Assembly: GCA_049975425.1 (NCBI GenBank)
Contig: JBNGDI010000002.1
Span: forward strand, 90,525 to 154,524
Length of the DNA: 64,000 bases
Direction: 5' to 3'
Source of the DNA: HyVt-105 sp049975425
GTDB taxonomy: Bacteria > Bacteroidota > Bacteroidia > Bacteroidales > VadinHA17
In this document: positions 25,082 through 34,418 of the stretch, in pieces
How positions within the stretch are numbered: the stretch's first letter is position 1
How the letters are laid out: every line of letters starts with the position of its first letter
The notes under the pieces: model-generated
The model's input: only the letters and a program-made list of their open reading frames with translations
What the model was told of the DNA's origin: nothing
Database searches by the model: none
Position numbers and translations under genes: made by a program

Positions 25082-26422
25082 ATGAACAAGATCCTCCTGA
25101 TAATAAAACGCGAATACCTCACCCGGGTCAAGAAAAAATCATTCATCATCATGACCCTGCTGGCTCCTCTGCTGTTGGCAGCCATGATGATCATCCCATT
25201 CTGGATGATGAGCCAGGGTGACGATACGGAAAAAGAAATCGCCGTAGTGGAAGAAGGTACTTCCCTGTTTACCGGTGTGATACCCGACACCAAAACCATG
25301 AGGTTCCATTACCTGGAAGATACCCGTATGGAGGAGCTTAAAACCACTTTCTCTGACCTGGGCTATTACGGGGTGCTGTACATATCACCCAAACAGGCAC
25401 TGGTTCCCGGCTCTGTTGAATTCTGGTGCAAACAGCAACCGCCCCTGGAAGTAACCATGCATATTTCCAATGCCCTGGAAAAGGAAATTGAGCGTCTGAA
25501 ACTGGAAACCTATAACATCAGTAACCTGGATGAAATCCTGGCATCGGTGGAAACCAATATACAGATACAGACCTTCAAGGTATCTGACACCGGCGAGGTG
25601 AAAAAGTCAAATACCGGCATTACCATGGGTATTGCCTACATCAGCGGATTCCTCATCTACATGTTTACCTTTATGTTCGGTGCCCAGGTTATGCGGGGGG
25701 TGATCGAGGAAAAGACAAGCCGAATTGTGGAAGTAATCGTTTCCAGCGTAAAACCGTTCCAGCTGATGCTGGGAAAAATCGTTGGCATTGCCCTGGTGGG
25801 TTTAACCCAGTTCGTTTCGTGGGTGGTGCTTACGGGAGTGATTGTTTCCATTGCCCAGAGCATGTTCCTTCCCGATAATGTAATGGAACAGATCCAGTCG
25901 GGGCAGAGTATCATGTCGGCAGCTCCTGCCGCAGCACAGGCATCCTCTACCATACAGATGACCGAGGCGCAGAGGTTTATTGAATCGATCTATTCGGTGG
26001 AATGGGGGTTGATCATTCTCACTTTCATAGCCTATTTCATGGGAGGATACCTGCTGTATGCATCTCTTTTTGCCATTGTGGGGTCGGCGGTGGACAACGA
26101 AACCGACACCCAGCAGTTCATGCTGCCCATCACCATTCCCATGATCCTCGGTTTATTTGTAATGCTGAATGCCTTTCAGAATCCCAACAGTTCCATTGCC
26201 TTCTGGTTCTCGCTTATTCCGTTTACCTCACCCATCGTCATGATGGCAAGGATCCCCTTCGGTGTACCAGCCTGGGAACTGGGAACATCACTGCTGCTGC
26301 TTGCCATTACGTTTATTCTCACTACCTGGATGGCCGGGAAAATATACCGGACCGGCATTCTGATGTACGGCAAGAAGGTTTCCTACAAAGAACTCTGGAA
26401 ATGGTTGCGATATAAAAACTGA
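25082..26422 (+). CDS. ABC-2 type transporter permease, NatB-like
   Basis: 446 aa membrane protein. The first helix (about 21-41) is followed by an extracytoplasmic domain of about 140 residues, then about five further helices, the layout of ABC-2 exporter permeases. The conserved segment RGVIEEKTSRIVEVIVSSVKPFQLMLGKI is present in the cytoplasmic coupling region. It pairs with the preceding ATPase. Cargo is unknown. Confidence 0.9.
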   Translation: MNKILLIIKREYLTRVKKKSFIIMTLLAPLLLAAMMIIPFWMMSQGDDTEKEIAVVEEGTSLFTGVIPDTKTMRFHYLEDTRMEELKTTFSDLGYYGVLYISPKQALVPGSVEFWCKQQPPLEVTMHISNALEKEIERLKLETYNISNLDEILASVETNIQIQTFKVSDTGEVKKSNTGITMGIAYISGFLIYMFTFMFGAQVMRGVIEEKTSRIVEVIVSSVKPFQLMLGKIVGIALVGLTQFVSWVVLTGVIVSIAQSMFLPDNVMEQIQSGQSIMSAAPAAAQASSTIQMTEAQRFIESIYSVEWGLIILTFIAYFMGGYLLYASLFAIVGSAVDNETDTQQFMLPITIPMILGLFVMLNAFQNPNSSIAFWFSLIPFTSPIVMMARIPFGVPAWELGTSLLLLAITFILTTWMAGKIYRTGILMYGKKVSYKELWKWLRYKN

Positions 26423-26487
26423 TTCATACTGTTTTAACCGCCCTTTATGGGAAATGGGCTTACGGGTGTATGGAAAAATAAAAGAAC

Positions 26488-27654
26488 ATGTCAAAAATAC
26501 TGGTTATCGACGATGAAAAGAGCATCAGGAATTCCCTGAAGGATGTGCTGGAATATGAGAAATACGAGGTTGACCTGTCGACCGACGGTCAGGATGGGAT
26601 CGAAAAATTCAGGAATAACCGGTATGATGTGGTGCTGTGCGATATCAAAATGCCCAATATGGATGGCATTGAGGTGCTCGAGCAAATTTTCGGCATTTCA
26701 AACGATGTGCCCGTAATCATGATCTCCGGCCACGGGAATATCGACACCGCGGTAGAAGCCATTAAGAAAGGAGCCTATGATTTCATTGAAAAACCCCTCG
26801 ACCTGAACCGTTTGCTGATCACCATCCGAAATGCGCTTGACCGGTCGACCCTGATCAGCGAAACACGCACCCTGAAGAAGAAAGTGAGCAAAACCTATGA
26901 TATTGTGGGGGAATCGCCGGCCATCAAAAAGATACTGGAAATGATCGACCGGGTAGCCCCTACCGATGCCAGAGTATTGATCACGGGCGAAAGCGGAACC
27001 GGCAAGGAACTGGTAGCCCGCTGGCTGCATGAGAAAAGTCACCGTGCCGAACATCCGTTTGTGGAGGTTAACTGCGCCGCTATTCCTTCCGAACTGATTG
27101 AAAGCGAACTATTTGGTCATGAAAAAGGCTCATTTACCTCGGCTATTAAACAACGCATTGGCAAATTCGAGCAGGCAAACGGCGGAACCTTGTTTCTTGA
27201 TGAGATAGGCGACATGAGCCTGTCGGCCCAGGCCAAGGTGCTCAGAGCCCTGCAGGAAAACAAGATCAACCGGGTGGGAAGCGATAAGGATATTCCCGTG
27301 GATGTGCGGATTATCGCCGCCACAAACAAAGACATCAAAAAAGAAATTGAGGAAAACCGGTTCAGGGAAGATCTGTACCACCGCATCAGCGTTATCCTGA
27401 TCCATGTTCCCTCGCTGAACGAAAGAAAAGACGACATTCCCCTGCTGGCAGAGTATTTTAATGAACAGATCTGCACTGAATACGGGATTCCGAAGAAAAT
27501 CATCGAACCGAAGGCTATAACCGCCCTGCAGAACATCAACTGGACCGGGAATATCCGGGAATTCAGGAATGTGCTCGAACGGTTGATCATCCTGTGTGAC
27601 AAAGAGATCACGGGCAAAGATGTACTGGCTTTTGCACAACCCATCAGCAAATAA
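26488..27654 (+). CDS. NtrC-family response regulator without DNA-binding domain
   Basis: 388 aa. The receiver domain has Asp52 in CDIKMPNMDG and Lys102. The AAA+ domain has GESGTGKE (167-174), Walker B TLFLDEIGD (234-242) and the arginine-finger region FREDLYHRI. The sigma-54 contact loop, normally GAFTGA, reads GSFTSA (214-219). The protein stops just after the AAA+ lid (ITGKDVLAFAQPISK); the Fis-like helix-turn-helix is absent, and the sequence after the stop is the end of the next gene, so this is not a visible frameshift. It may act on sigma-54 promoters from solution or as a non-transcriptional AAA+ regulator. Confidence 0.9.
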   Translation: MSKILVIDDEKSIRNSLKDVLEYEKYEVDLSTDGQDGIEKFRNNRYDVVLCDIKMPNMDGIEVLEQIFGISNDVPVIMISGHGNIDTAVEAIKKGAYDFIEKPLDLNRLLITIRNALDRSTLISETRTLKKKVSKTYDIVGESPAIKKILEMIDRVAPTDARVLITGESGTGKELVARWLHEKSHRAEHPFVEVNCAAIPSELIESELFGHEKGSFTSAIKQRIGKFEQANGGTLFLDEIGDMSLSAQAKVLRALQENKINRVGSDKDIPVDVRIIAATNKDIKKEIEENRFREDLYHRISVILIHVPSLNERKDDIPLLAEYFNEQICTEYGIPKKIIEPKAITALQNINWTGNIREFRNVLERLIILCDKEITGKDVLAFAQPISK

Positions 27655-27681
27655 CTCATTGCTAAAGAGTTGCCCCGGGAG

Positions 27682-29049
27682 TCAATTTTCTTTCTCCCCC
27701 CTGAGAGCTGCCTGATAATCGGGTGGGTCTAACAGTTCATGATAATTCGCGGGCCAACGCATGGTGCCGAAGATTGTACGGTATGCCTGAAAACTCATAC
27801 TGTCCCAGTGAAGCAGGGAGGTCCGGTACTGACGCATCTGGAACTGGTTGAGCCAGGTAAGAAATACCAGCAGAAAAACCAGAACCGCTTTGATCCATAC
27901 TTTTTTCCTGAATACCCAGGTAAGCACTGCCCCCAGAGGAAAAGCCATCAGGGCGTAGGTTTCGATCATGGGACGGCTTCCGTAACTGCCTCCGTACCAC
28001 CAGCACCACCAGCTGAACACCACATACAGGTGCAGTACAAGAAAACCGGCCACCGGAGCAAAAAGCCCTCTATGGTTTCTGCAGAGAATGATCAGGCCCG
28101 GAAAAACCAGCCACATCAAAGGGGTATAGATCAACCATCCTTTCCTCCAGCTCAGTAATCCTTTGACAATATGCGGCTTCAGCCAGAAAAACCTTTCTTC
28201 CCCGTAAGAGTAATACAGCCATTCGCCCGCCACCACCTTCCAGTAAAGCAACTGCGGGATCCAAACTGCCAGGGCAGCTCCTGCGGCCAGCAACAGGTGC
28301 TGCCAGCGCGAAGGCAGCCTGAGGCATCGTTCCTTCAGTGACCTGAAGGAACGGATATTCCACAGAAGGGCGGCTGCCAGAATCACTGCATTGGCAGGCC
28401 TGACAAGCACAATCAAACCGGCTGTCAAACCCAGGAAAAAACTGGTTTTCCATGCCGGTTTGTCCCACCAGCAGTGAACCAGCCACAGGAACAGGGAAAA
28501 CAGGAAAAAACTGTACACATGGCTCATGCCCGGTTCACTCACCACATAATACATCAGATTGGTTGCAAGTAATACGAGCCCCATGACCAGGGAGGTTACC
28601 GTATCACTGAAAAATTCAAGCAGCAGTTTCCTCAAAAACCAGAGACCGAAAAACAGGTAAAACAGAGCTGCCAGAAAAATGCCTGCCGCATAGGGCGTGG
28701 AATAACCCGTTGCCTGAGCCAGCCCCGCCGATGCTGCCAGGTGGGCCAGGGCAAAAAACGGGGTCCATAGCAATGCCAGGCCCATGGTCATTTTGGGAGA
28801 GTGATATCCCGCAGGAGTTGGATGCACCCATATCCTCCCCTCAAAATCAGGCGGGAGGGTTTGCACAAAATCAAAATACACATCCTGGTATATCCACGCC
28901 GCCGGCAACCAGGCATAGTACGAAACTACGTCGTGATTGATCAGCCGGTTCTCTTCCCAGGGGGCCAGATTCATACCGTACCATAAAGAAACGGCTACAA
29001 GCAACCACAGGGTAATCAGGGAAATCCGGTATTTACCGTGTTTTGTCAT
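27682..29049 (-). CDS. Polytopic membrane protein, GT-C glycosyltransferase-like
   Basis: 455 aa with about ten hydrophobic helices. The first extracytoplasmic loop contains LINHDVVSYYAWLPAAW, with the acidic residue expected of GT-C enzymes that use polyprenyl-phosphate sugars. I cannot assign a named family with certainty. It is the last gene of the minus-strand run that begins at parA and follows two other GT-C-like genes, so a role in adding sugars to a lipid-linked or surface glycan is inferred. Confidence 0.75.
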   Translation of the reverse strand: MTKHGKYRISLITLWLLVAVSLWYGMNLAPWEENRLINHDVVSYYAWLPAAWIYQDVYFDFVQTLPPDFEGRIWVHPTPAGYHSPKMTMGLALLWTPFFALAHLAASAGLAQATGYSTPYAAGIFLAALFYLFFGLWFLRKLLLEFFSDTVTSLVMGLVLLATNLMYYVVSEPGMSHVYSFFLFSLFLWLVHCWWDKPAWKTSFFLGLTAGLIVLVRPANAVILAAALLWNIRSFRSLKERCLRLPSRWQHLLLAAGAALAVWIPQLLYWKVVAGEWLYYSYGEERFFWLKPHIVKGLLSWRKGWLIYTPLMWLVFPGLIILCRNHRGLFAPVAGFLVLHLYVVFSWWCWWYGGSYGSRPMIETYALMAFPLGAVLTWVFRKKVWIKAVLVFLLVFLTWLNQFQMRQYRTSLLHWDSMSFQAYRTIFGTMRWPANYHELLDPPDYQAALRGEKEN

Positions 29050-29073
29050 GGAGAATCGTTATTCCGTTTCTAA

Positions 29074-30540
29074 TTAGGTGTTTCCGTTCTTTCCGCCAGA
29101 ACTTCCATTCTTTTTCATATACATTCTGATTTGATAGGGTTCATTCCCCAGTACCGTAAAGGGCAGATCAGGTTCAAACACTCTGAGGAGGATCAGGCTG
29201 CTGTCACGGTCGAGCGTTTCGGCAGGAAGTCTTCCCTCGTTGGGTCCGAAATGACTGTCCCATATCACGATTTCTCCTTCCCCGATCCCCCCTCCCTGGT
29301 TTTCAGGATCGGGGACTTTTTCCCGGGAACGGTCGGTATCCCAGGGATTGATCCCCAGGTAATAGGGTACAAACGGATTGTAATAATAGATCTTCCGGCT
29401 GTCATATCCTTCCTTCTTTATCCACTGACAGGCTCTGTATACCAGGTCGGTTTCCGCATCACGCATCGTGGGATGGTCGTACCAGGCCGTTAACTGCCAG
29501 ATCAACACTACAGCTGTCACCAGCTGCAGTAAAATAGCCGGCCAGCCGGACCTTTTTATTAGCCTTATCAGGAAAAAGATCCCTTCGGCTGCTCCAATCG
29601 ACATCACCGGTACGATCACGGTCATCACCCTGGGCAAACCCAGCGAACCGCCCCAACCCTGCCACCATACCACCGAATGGGCGGTAAAATACACCAGAGG
29701 TGAAAGGTATACCAAAAGAAACCACAGGAACTCTTCCGCTTTTTGGGCTTTTTTGCGTGACAGAAGACCGGAAAGCCTGCGGACCATACCCCATAGAAAA
29801 AACACCAGCAGGGGAATACCAAATATCCTGTGTGCCTCACCGGCAAAATGAAAAAGGCTTCCCTGTCCGTATATATCGCGTGCCCCGGTGTAAGGCATCC
29901 TGTTAATAACCCACCAGAGATCATCGTAGGTTGAATACCCGGCAAGGGAGTAAATAATGAATCCTGCCGGCAGTAACAGCAAGGGTTTCCAGTCACGCAC
30001 AATGGCCAGGGCCACCAGAAACACAGGAAAGAATACCACTGCTTCTGTTCTTACAAAGGGAAGAAAGGACAAAAGAAGCATGGACACTGAATATTTCCGG
30101 CGAATGAAAAGCAGCGTGGCCATCAACAGCATAAACCCGAAAAGGATCTCTGTCATTCCCGTCCCGGCCATCATAAAATACAGGGGGGAAGTAATGCAAA
30201 GCAACAATCCCCAGCCGGAATATGGAAGCCCGCGCGAATGCTGGAAACGAAACACCATGTATGCAGACAGGGTGGCAAACAATGCATTCATCACCCTTAC
30301 CCCATTGAACCCAAAGCGAGCAAACAGGCTGGCCAGTAAGGTATAGAAGGGTTTGGCCCAGTGGTCGAGCAGCAGTTCCGGTTTTCCCCAGGCATACCTT
30401 GAGAACTGATAGTGAACCATGTCATCTGCTCCGCCGTAAGTCCCTCTGGAAAGGATGGCAAGGGAAGCAATGAGCATGAAAAAAAACACACTTCCCATTG
30501 CTACCCATGTTTTCGTTCTCTGAGGATCAGACGTGATCAT
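29074..30540 (-). CDS. Membrane glycosyltransferase, GT-C (mannosyltransferase-like)
   Basis: 488 aa. About ten helices fill the first 370 residues and a soluble domain of about 115 residues closes the protein. The first loop has YGGADDMVHYQF, the double-acidic motif typical of GT-C catalytic loops. Its start overlaps the stop of the upstream gene by four bases (ATGA), so translation is probably coupled. Donor and acceptor are unknown. Confidence 0.8.
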   Translation of the reverse strand: MITSDPQRTKTWVAMGSVFFFMLIASLAILSRGTYGGADDMVHYQFSRYAWGKPELLLDHWAKPFYTLLASLFARFGFNGVRVMNALFATLSAYMVFRFQHSRGLPYSGWGLLLCITSPLYFMMAGTGMTEILFGFMLLMATLLFIRRKYSVSMLLLSFLPFVRTEAVVFFPVFLVALAIVRDWKPLLLLPAGFIIYSLAGYSTYDDLWWVINRMPYTGARDIYGQGSLFHFAGEAHRIFGIPLLVFFLWGMVRRLSGLLSRKKAQKAEEFLWFLLVYLSPLVYFTAHSVVWWQGWGGSLGLPRVMTVIVPVMSIGAAEGIFFLIRLIKRSGWPAILLQLVTAVVLIWQLTAWYDHPTMRDAETDLVYRACQWIKKEGYDSRKIYYYNPFVPYYLGINPWDTDRSREKVPDPENQGGGIGEGEIVIWDSHFGPNEGRLPAETLDRDSSLILLRVFEPDLPFTVLGNEPYQIRMYMKKNGSSGGKNGNT

Positions 30541-32069
30541 TTCAAAGGTGTTTTCAGACGGTAAATACTCACCGGAGGAACTGTTGCCAGGGTATCGGCA
30601 ATATACGGCATAAAAACACGGTCATTCCCAAGGGTAAATTCGTTGATAAACAGGTATCGTGCTCCCTTATCAATAAAGTACTCCACCTGATCCCCCGACT
30701 CAAAGGGATTACGGTAATTGGTCCACCCGCGCTGGTTCATCAGATAAAGAGTGATATTGAAACTCGGATCAGCCACGGATATGATTTTGTCTTCCGGCCG
30801 GATAGAAAGTGAGCGGTTCAGGGGTTCAATATCCTCGTATACCGAGAAGTTTTTACGGTGATCATAATTCCACCACCTATTATAACGTTCATCCAGCTTC
30901 CCGGCAGTATATACAACAGATACCACCAGCAACGCAAACATAGTTCCCTGGACCGACCAGGCCGTAATGCGGCTGCTTCTTCCAGCCTGGAATAAAAGCA
31001 TCCCCCAGATCAGCGGAAAAAGGATGTACAGGTTGATTGTATAGTAATCATGATCATAAAAAGCATTAAAAAACAGAAGGATATAAAAAATACTGCAAAC
31101 CAGCACAAGCAGGAAAAAACACCACAACAACCATCCGCTGCGTCGGGGAGTCAGCAGTAACCAGAGTGCCCCGGCACCTGAAAACACAAGCATCCAGGGA
31201 TGATGGTATTCAGGAAGCCAGAGGTTTCTGACCTGGTGCAGGATAGACCCGGTTCTTTCAGGATCCAGGTTCCAGAGTGTCCAGTCCCGAATCAGGCCGT
31301 ACTCTCCCCAGTGATGAGCATTGTACTTAACCGCGTACAGGAACCAGGCTGAAGCCAGGGTTCCCGTTATGACAATTCCGGCAAGTATCGGGAGGGCTTG
31401 TTCTTTTATTCTTTTGCTCCAACCGAAATAAATATTCAGGAGGACCAGCCCTCCCAACGCCGTCAGGCTGATCAGGGCAGTCACTTTCAGGAGGGCTGCG
31501 AGAGAGGCTGCAGTTATCCATCCTGCCAGCCTCCACCAAAGGGGTTTTTCAAGGTAGAGGAAAAACAGGTACCAGCTCAGAAGCAACAGTCCGAGGGAAG
31601 GCACATTGGGCAGAAAATTCAGAGAATAATACGCCAGTACGGGTGAAGCCAGCAGCAGTAAAGAAGAAAAAAGGGCTCCCGCCGTCTGTTCCGTCAGGTG
31701 GTCAATCAACCTGAAAAGGGCATAGAGACCCCATGAAAAAATAACAAACACCAACAGCCTGAAAATCCATTCCTGCACCCCCGTCAGCTTCCAGATTCCT
31801 GCAACCAACCAGTAAAGCAAGGGAAACTCCCAGGCCGTCTTACCGCTTGTATGCTCATCGCTTAGCTGGTTATGGATTTCCGGCCGGAAAAAATCCATTC
31901 CCAGGTCATGGTAATTTCGGGCAAAGGAAAGACAATCGGTTTGCCTCCAGGCATGAACGCTCTGTGGGCGGAGGGGTAGAATATCAGGGAAATCCAGGTA
32001 CCACGACATACTGATCAGTAAGATCATGAAAACGGCGGGCCGGGATATTTTTTTTATCAAAGGGGCCAT
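30537..32069 (-). CDS. Membrane glycosyltransferase, GT39/PMT-like
   Basis: 510 aa, about eleven helices plus a soluble C-terminal domain of about 100 residues. The first loop contains VHAWRQTDCLSFARNY, the RQTD-type motif seen in GT39-like enzymes. It lies 9 bases after the GT2 gene, which would supply a polyprenyl-phosphate-linked sugar to this group. The cluster context supports glycan assembly at the membrane. Confidence 0.82.
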   Translation of the reverse strand: MAPLIKKISRPAVFMILLISMSWYLDFPDILPLRPQSVHAWRQTDCLSFARNYHDLGMDFFRPEIHNQLSDEHTSGKTAWEFPLLYWLVAGIWKLTGVQEWIFRLLVFVIFSWGLYALFRLIDHLTEQTAGALFSSLLLLASPVLAYYSLNFLPNVPSLGLLLLSWYLFFLYLEKPLWWRLAGWITAASLAALLKVTALISLTALGGLVLLNIYFGWSKRIKEQALPILAGIVITGTLASAWFLYAVKYNAHHWGEYGLIRDWTLWNLDPERTGSILHQVRNLWLPEYHHPWMLVFSGAGALWLLLTPRRSGWLLWCFFLLVLVCSIFYILLFFNAFYDHDYYTINLYILFPLIWGMLLFQAGRSSRITAWSVQGTMFALLVVSVVYTAGKLDERYNRWWNYDHRKNFSVYEDIEPLNRSLSIRPEDKIISVADPSFNITLYLMNQRGWTNYRNPFESGDQVEYFIDKGARYLFINEFTLGNDRVFMPYIADTLATVPPVSIYRLKTPLK

Positions 32070-32078
32070 TTATTAGAA

Positions 32079-32804
32079 TTATCGGAAGGCCTTCCTGGAA
32101 AAGATATTGTATTTCAGAATACAGTATATTGCCCTGAATCCGTCTTTCCAGCTTATTTTTTTCCCATCGGCATAGGTACGCCCATAATATGATATACCCA
32201 CTTCATAAATCCTGATGCCGGGTACCCGTGCTACTTTGGCTGTTACTTCCGGTTCAAAACCAAACTTTTTTTCCCGGAGGTCAAGCTTCTGTATGATCTC
32301 TGTTCTGAAGAGTTTATAACAGGTCTCCATATCGGTCAGGTTCAGATTGGTAAATGCATTGGACAGAAAGGTCAGAAACCGGTTCCCGATGGTATGCCAG
32401 AAGAACAGGATACGGTGAGGTTTTGACCCCATAAAACGGGAACCGTACACCACATCGGCCACACCGTCCTTGACCGGTTTCAGCAGCAGGTCATACTCCC
32501 CGGGATCGTATTCCAGGTCGGCATCCTGTACAATCAGGTATTCCCCGCAGGCTTGCGCAATACCGGTATGCAGGGCAGCTCCTTTCCCCCGGTTAGCGGT
32601 ATGGCTGATCAAACGCACCGGGGCTTCCGGATGTTCACTGACGTAATCCTCCACAATGTTCCCCGTTTCATCTGCAGAGCCGTCGTTCACCACAATGATC
32701 TCCATTTCCAGGCCCGGATTGGATGATAGTACTTTTTCCAGCAACGGCTGGATGGTAGTTTCCTCGTTATATGCAGGAACGATAACGGAAAGAAGCGGCT
32801 TCAT
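32079..32804 (-). CDS. Family 2 glycosyltransferase, dolichyl/polyprenyl-phosphate sugar synthase-like
   Basis: 241 aa, cytoplasmic GT-A fold. It begins SVIVPAYNEETTI, has VVNDGSADET and the metal-binding DAD (94-96). The C-terminal ISYYGRTYADGKKISWKDG is typical of the DPM1-like subgroup that links a sugar to polyprenyl phosphate. It has no C-terminal membrane helices. It probably makes the donor for the GT-C enzymes encoded immediately downstream. Confidence 0.9.
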   Translation of the reverse strand: MKPLLSVIVPAYNEETTIQPLLEKVLSSNPGLEMEIIVVNDGSADETGNIVEDYVSEHPEAPVRLISHTANRGKGAALHTGIAQACGEYLIVQDADLEYDPGEYDLLLKPVKDGVADVVYGSRFMGSKPHRILFFWHTIGNRFLTFLSNAFTNLNLTDMETCYKLFRTEIIQKLDLREKKFGFEPEVTAKVARVPGIRIYEVGISYYGRTYADGKKISWKDGFRAIYCILKYNIFSRKAFR

Positions 32805-32868
32805 GCATCAGGTTCAAGGTTTCTAAGATAGGATTTTCCCCTGCAAAATAAAACCGGTGCCGGCTTCA

Positions 32869-34383
32869 TCAGAACTGAAAGTAAATAAAAGGCTGCACCT
32901 GCACCGATTTAAACTGCACAATCAGAAGCACCACCAGCACAATGAGCAGCACCTTGACCCACCAGGGGGTGCCAATAAATATTCCGCGGGCCTTCTCCTT
33001 CCATACCGCCGGAAGCCAGTGCAATATATAGGCCAGTACCATGACCAGTAAAGCCGGATAATATGCCTTGATCACTGCAGGTATATATTGCAGGCTAAGA
33101 TCCGACCCTATTTTTCTGATCATGCTCAGGGCTGTGTCCCAGGTACCGGCTCTGAAAAAGATCCACAGGAAGGTCACCACATGGAAAGTAACGAACACGG
33201 ATACAGCCCGACGGAAACGACCTGTCCGGGCCGGTGTTTTCATCAAGGCCTGCCAACCTCTCAGCAGGATTAATCCCAAACCGTGCAGGGCACCCCACAG
33301 AACGAACCGGATATGGGCACCGTGCCAGAGTCCTCCCAGCAGCATGGTAACAAAGAGGTTAAGAAAGGTTCTGAATTTCCCTTTCCGGTTCCCGCCCAGA
33401 GGGATGTACAGGTAATCACGCAACCAGGAAGACAGGGAGATATGCCAGCGCCTCCAGAAATCAGATAAGTTCTGTGCCTTGTATGGCGAATTAAAATTCA
33501 CAGGAAGCCGGAATCCCATCAACAGGGCCAGTCCGATGGCTATATCGGTATACCCGCTGAAATCGCAATAGATCTGGATGGAATAGCCATACAGGGCAAG
33601 CAGGTTTTCAAGACCGGTATAGGCCACCGGTTCCTGAAATACGCGATCGACCAGAAGAATGGAAATAAAATCGGCTACCAGCATTTTTTTTATCAAACCG
33701 GAGAGAATAAGAAACAATGCGTGTCCGAATTCCCTGACACTAAGACGGAAATCCTGGTAAAGCTGTGGAATAAAAGAAGCCGCCCTGACAATAGGTCCTG
33801 CCACCAGTTGCGGAAAAAAGGAAACATAAAAGCCAAAATCTAGAATATTCCTTACCGGCTCGAGCTTCCCCCGGTACACATCCAGGGTATAACTAATGGT
33901 TTGAAAAGTGTAGAACGAAATACCCACAGGCAGGATAATGGTACTGACATCGAAATGTGTGCCGGCCAGGGTATTTGTCCACGATGCCAGGTAGTTCACC
34001 GCCTCCAGATCGGTATGGAACATCCGGTTGATCAGATCCACAAGGAAATAGGTATATTTGAAATAAGCCAGTACTCCCAGGTTCACTGTGAGACTGATCC
34101 ATACACCCAGTCGTTTCACCGCCCGTTTGCTGGCTGAATAAATCATCCTGCCTACAAAATAATCCACCACGGTAGACAGAATAAGCAGTGAAAAAAAATA
34201 ACCTCCCGATTTATAGTAAAAGAACAGGCTTACCAGGAACAGGTAAGCATTGCGCAGGCGTTTTTTCGGATATACAAGAGCAAACAACAGGTACACCAAC
34301 AGGTAAAATACCCAGAAATAAACCTGTGTAAACAGAAGCGGCATTTCCTGCCGGTAACCGAGTATGTGCGAGAGGCTATCCAT
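32869..34383 (-). CDS. MBOAT membrane O-acyltransferase, AlgI-like
   Basis: 504 aa polytopic protein of the MBOAT family. It has the characteristic SDFWRRWHISLSSWLRDYLY and PLGGNRKG segments, then GGLWHGAHIRFVLWGALHG, which contains the conserved His. AlgI-type proteins move acyl groups across the membrane to a periplasmic SGNH partner, and such a partner is encoded 35 bases upstream. O-acylation, probably acetylation, of the glycan made by the neighbouring glycosyltransferases is the likely role. Confidence 0.92.
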   Translation of the reverse strand: MDSLSHILGYRQEMPLLFTQVYFWVFYLLVYLLFALVYPKKRLRNAYLFLVSLFFYYKSGGYFFSLLILSTVVDYFVGRMIYSASKRAVKRLGVWISLTVNLGVLAYFKYTYFLVDLINRMFHTDLEAVNYLASWTNTLAGTHFDVSTIILPVGISFYTFQTISYTLDVYRGKLEPVRNILDFGFYVSFFPQLVAGPIVRAASFIPQLYQDFRLSVREFGHALFLILSGLIKKMLVADFISILLVDRVFQEPVAYTGLENLLALYGYSIQIYCDFSGYTDIAIGLALLMGFRLPVNFNSPYKAQNLSDFWRRWHISLSSWLRDYLYIPLGGNRKGKFRTFLNLFVTMLLGGLWHGAHIRFVLWGALHGLGLILLRGWQALMKTPARTGRFRRAVSVFVTFHVVTFLWIFFRAGTWDTALSMIRKIGSDLSLQYIPAVIKAYYPALLVMVLAYILHWLPAVWKEKARGIFIGTPWWVKVLLIVLVVLLIVQFKSVQVQPFIYFQF

Positions 34384-34418
34384 GCGGCGCGGAATACTGC
34401 AGGAAATATCCGTGATTG

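Noticed and set aside
27655..27681. AACTC/GAGTT hairpin as a terminator between the NtrC-like regulator and the glycan genes
   Set aside because: The stem is only 5 bp with a 9-base loop and has no T tract in either direction.
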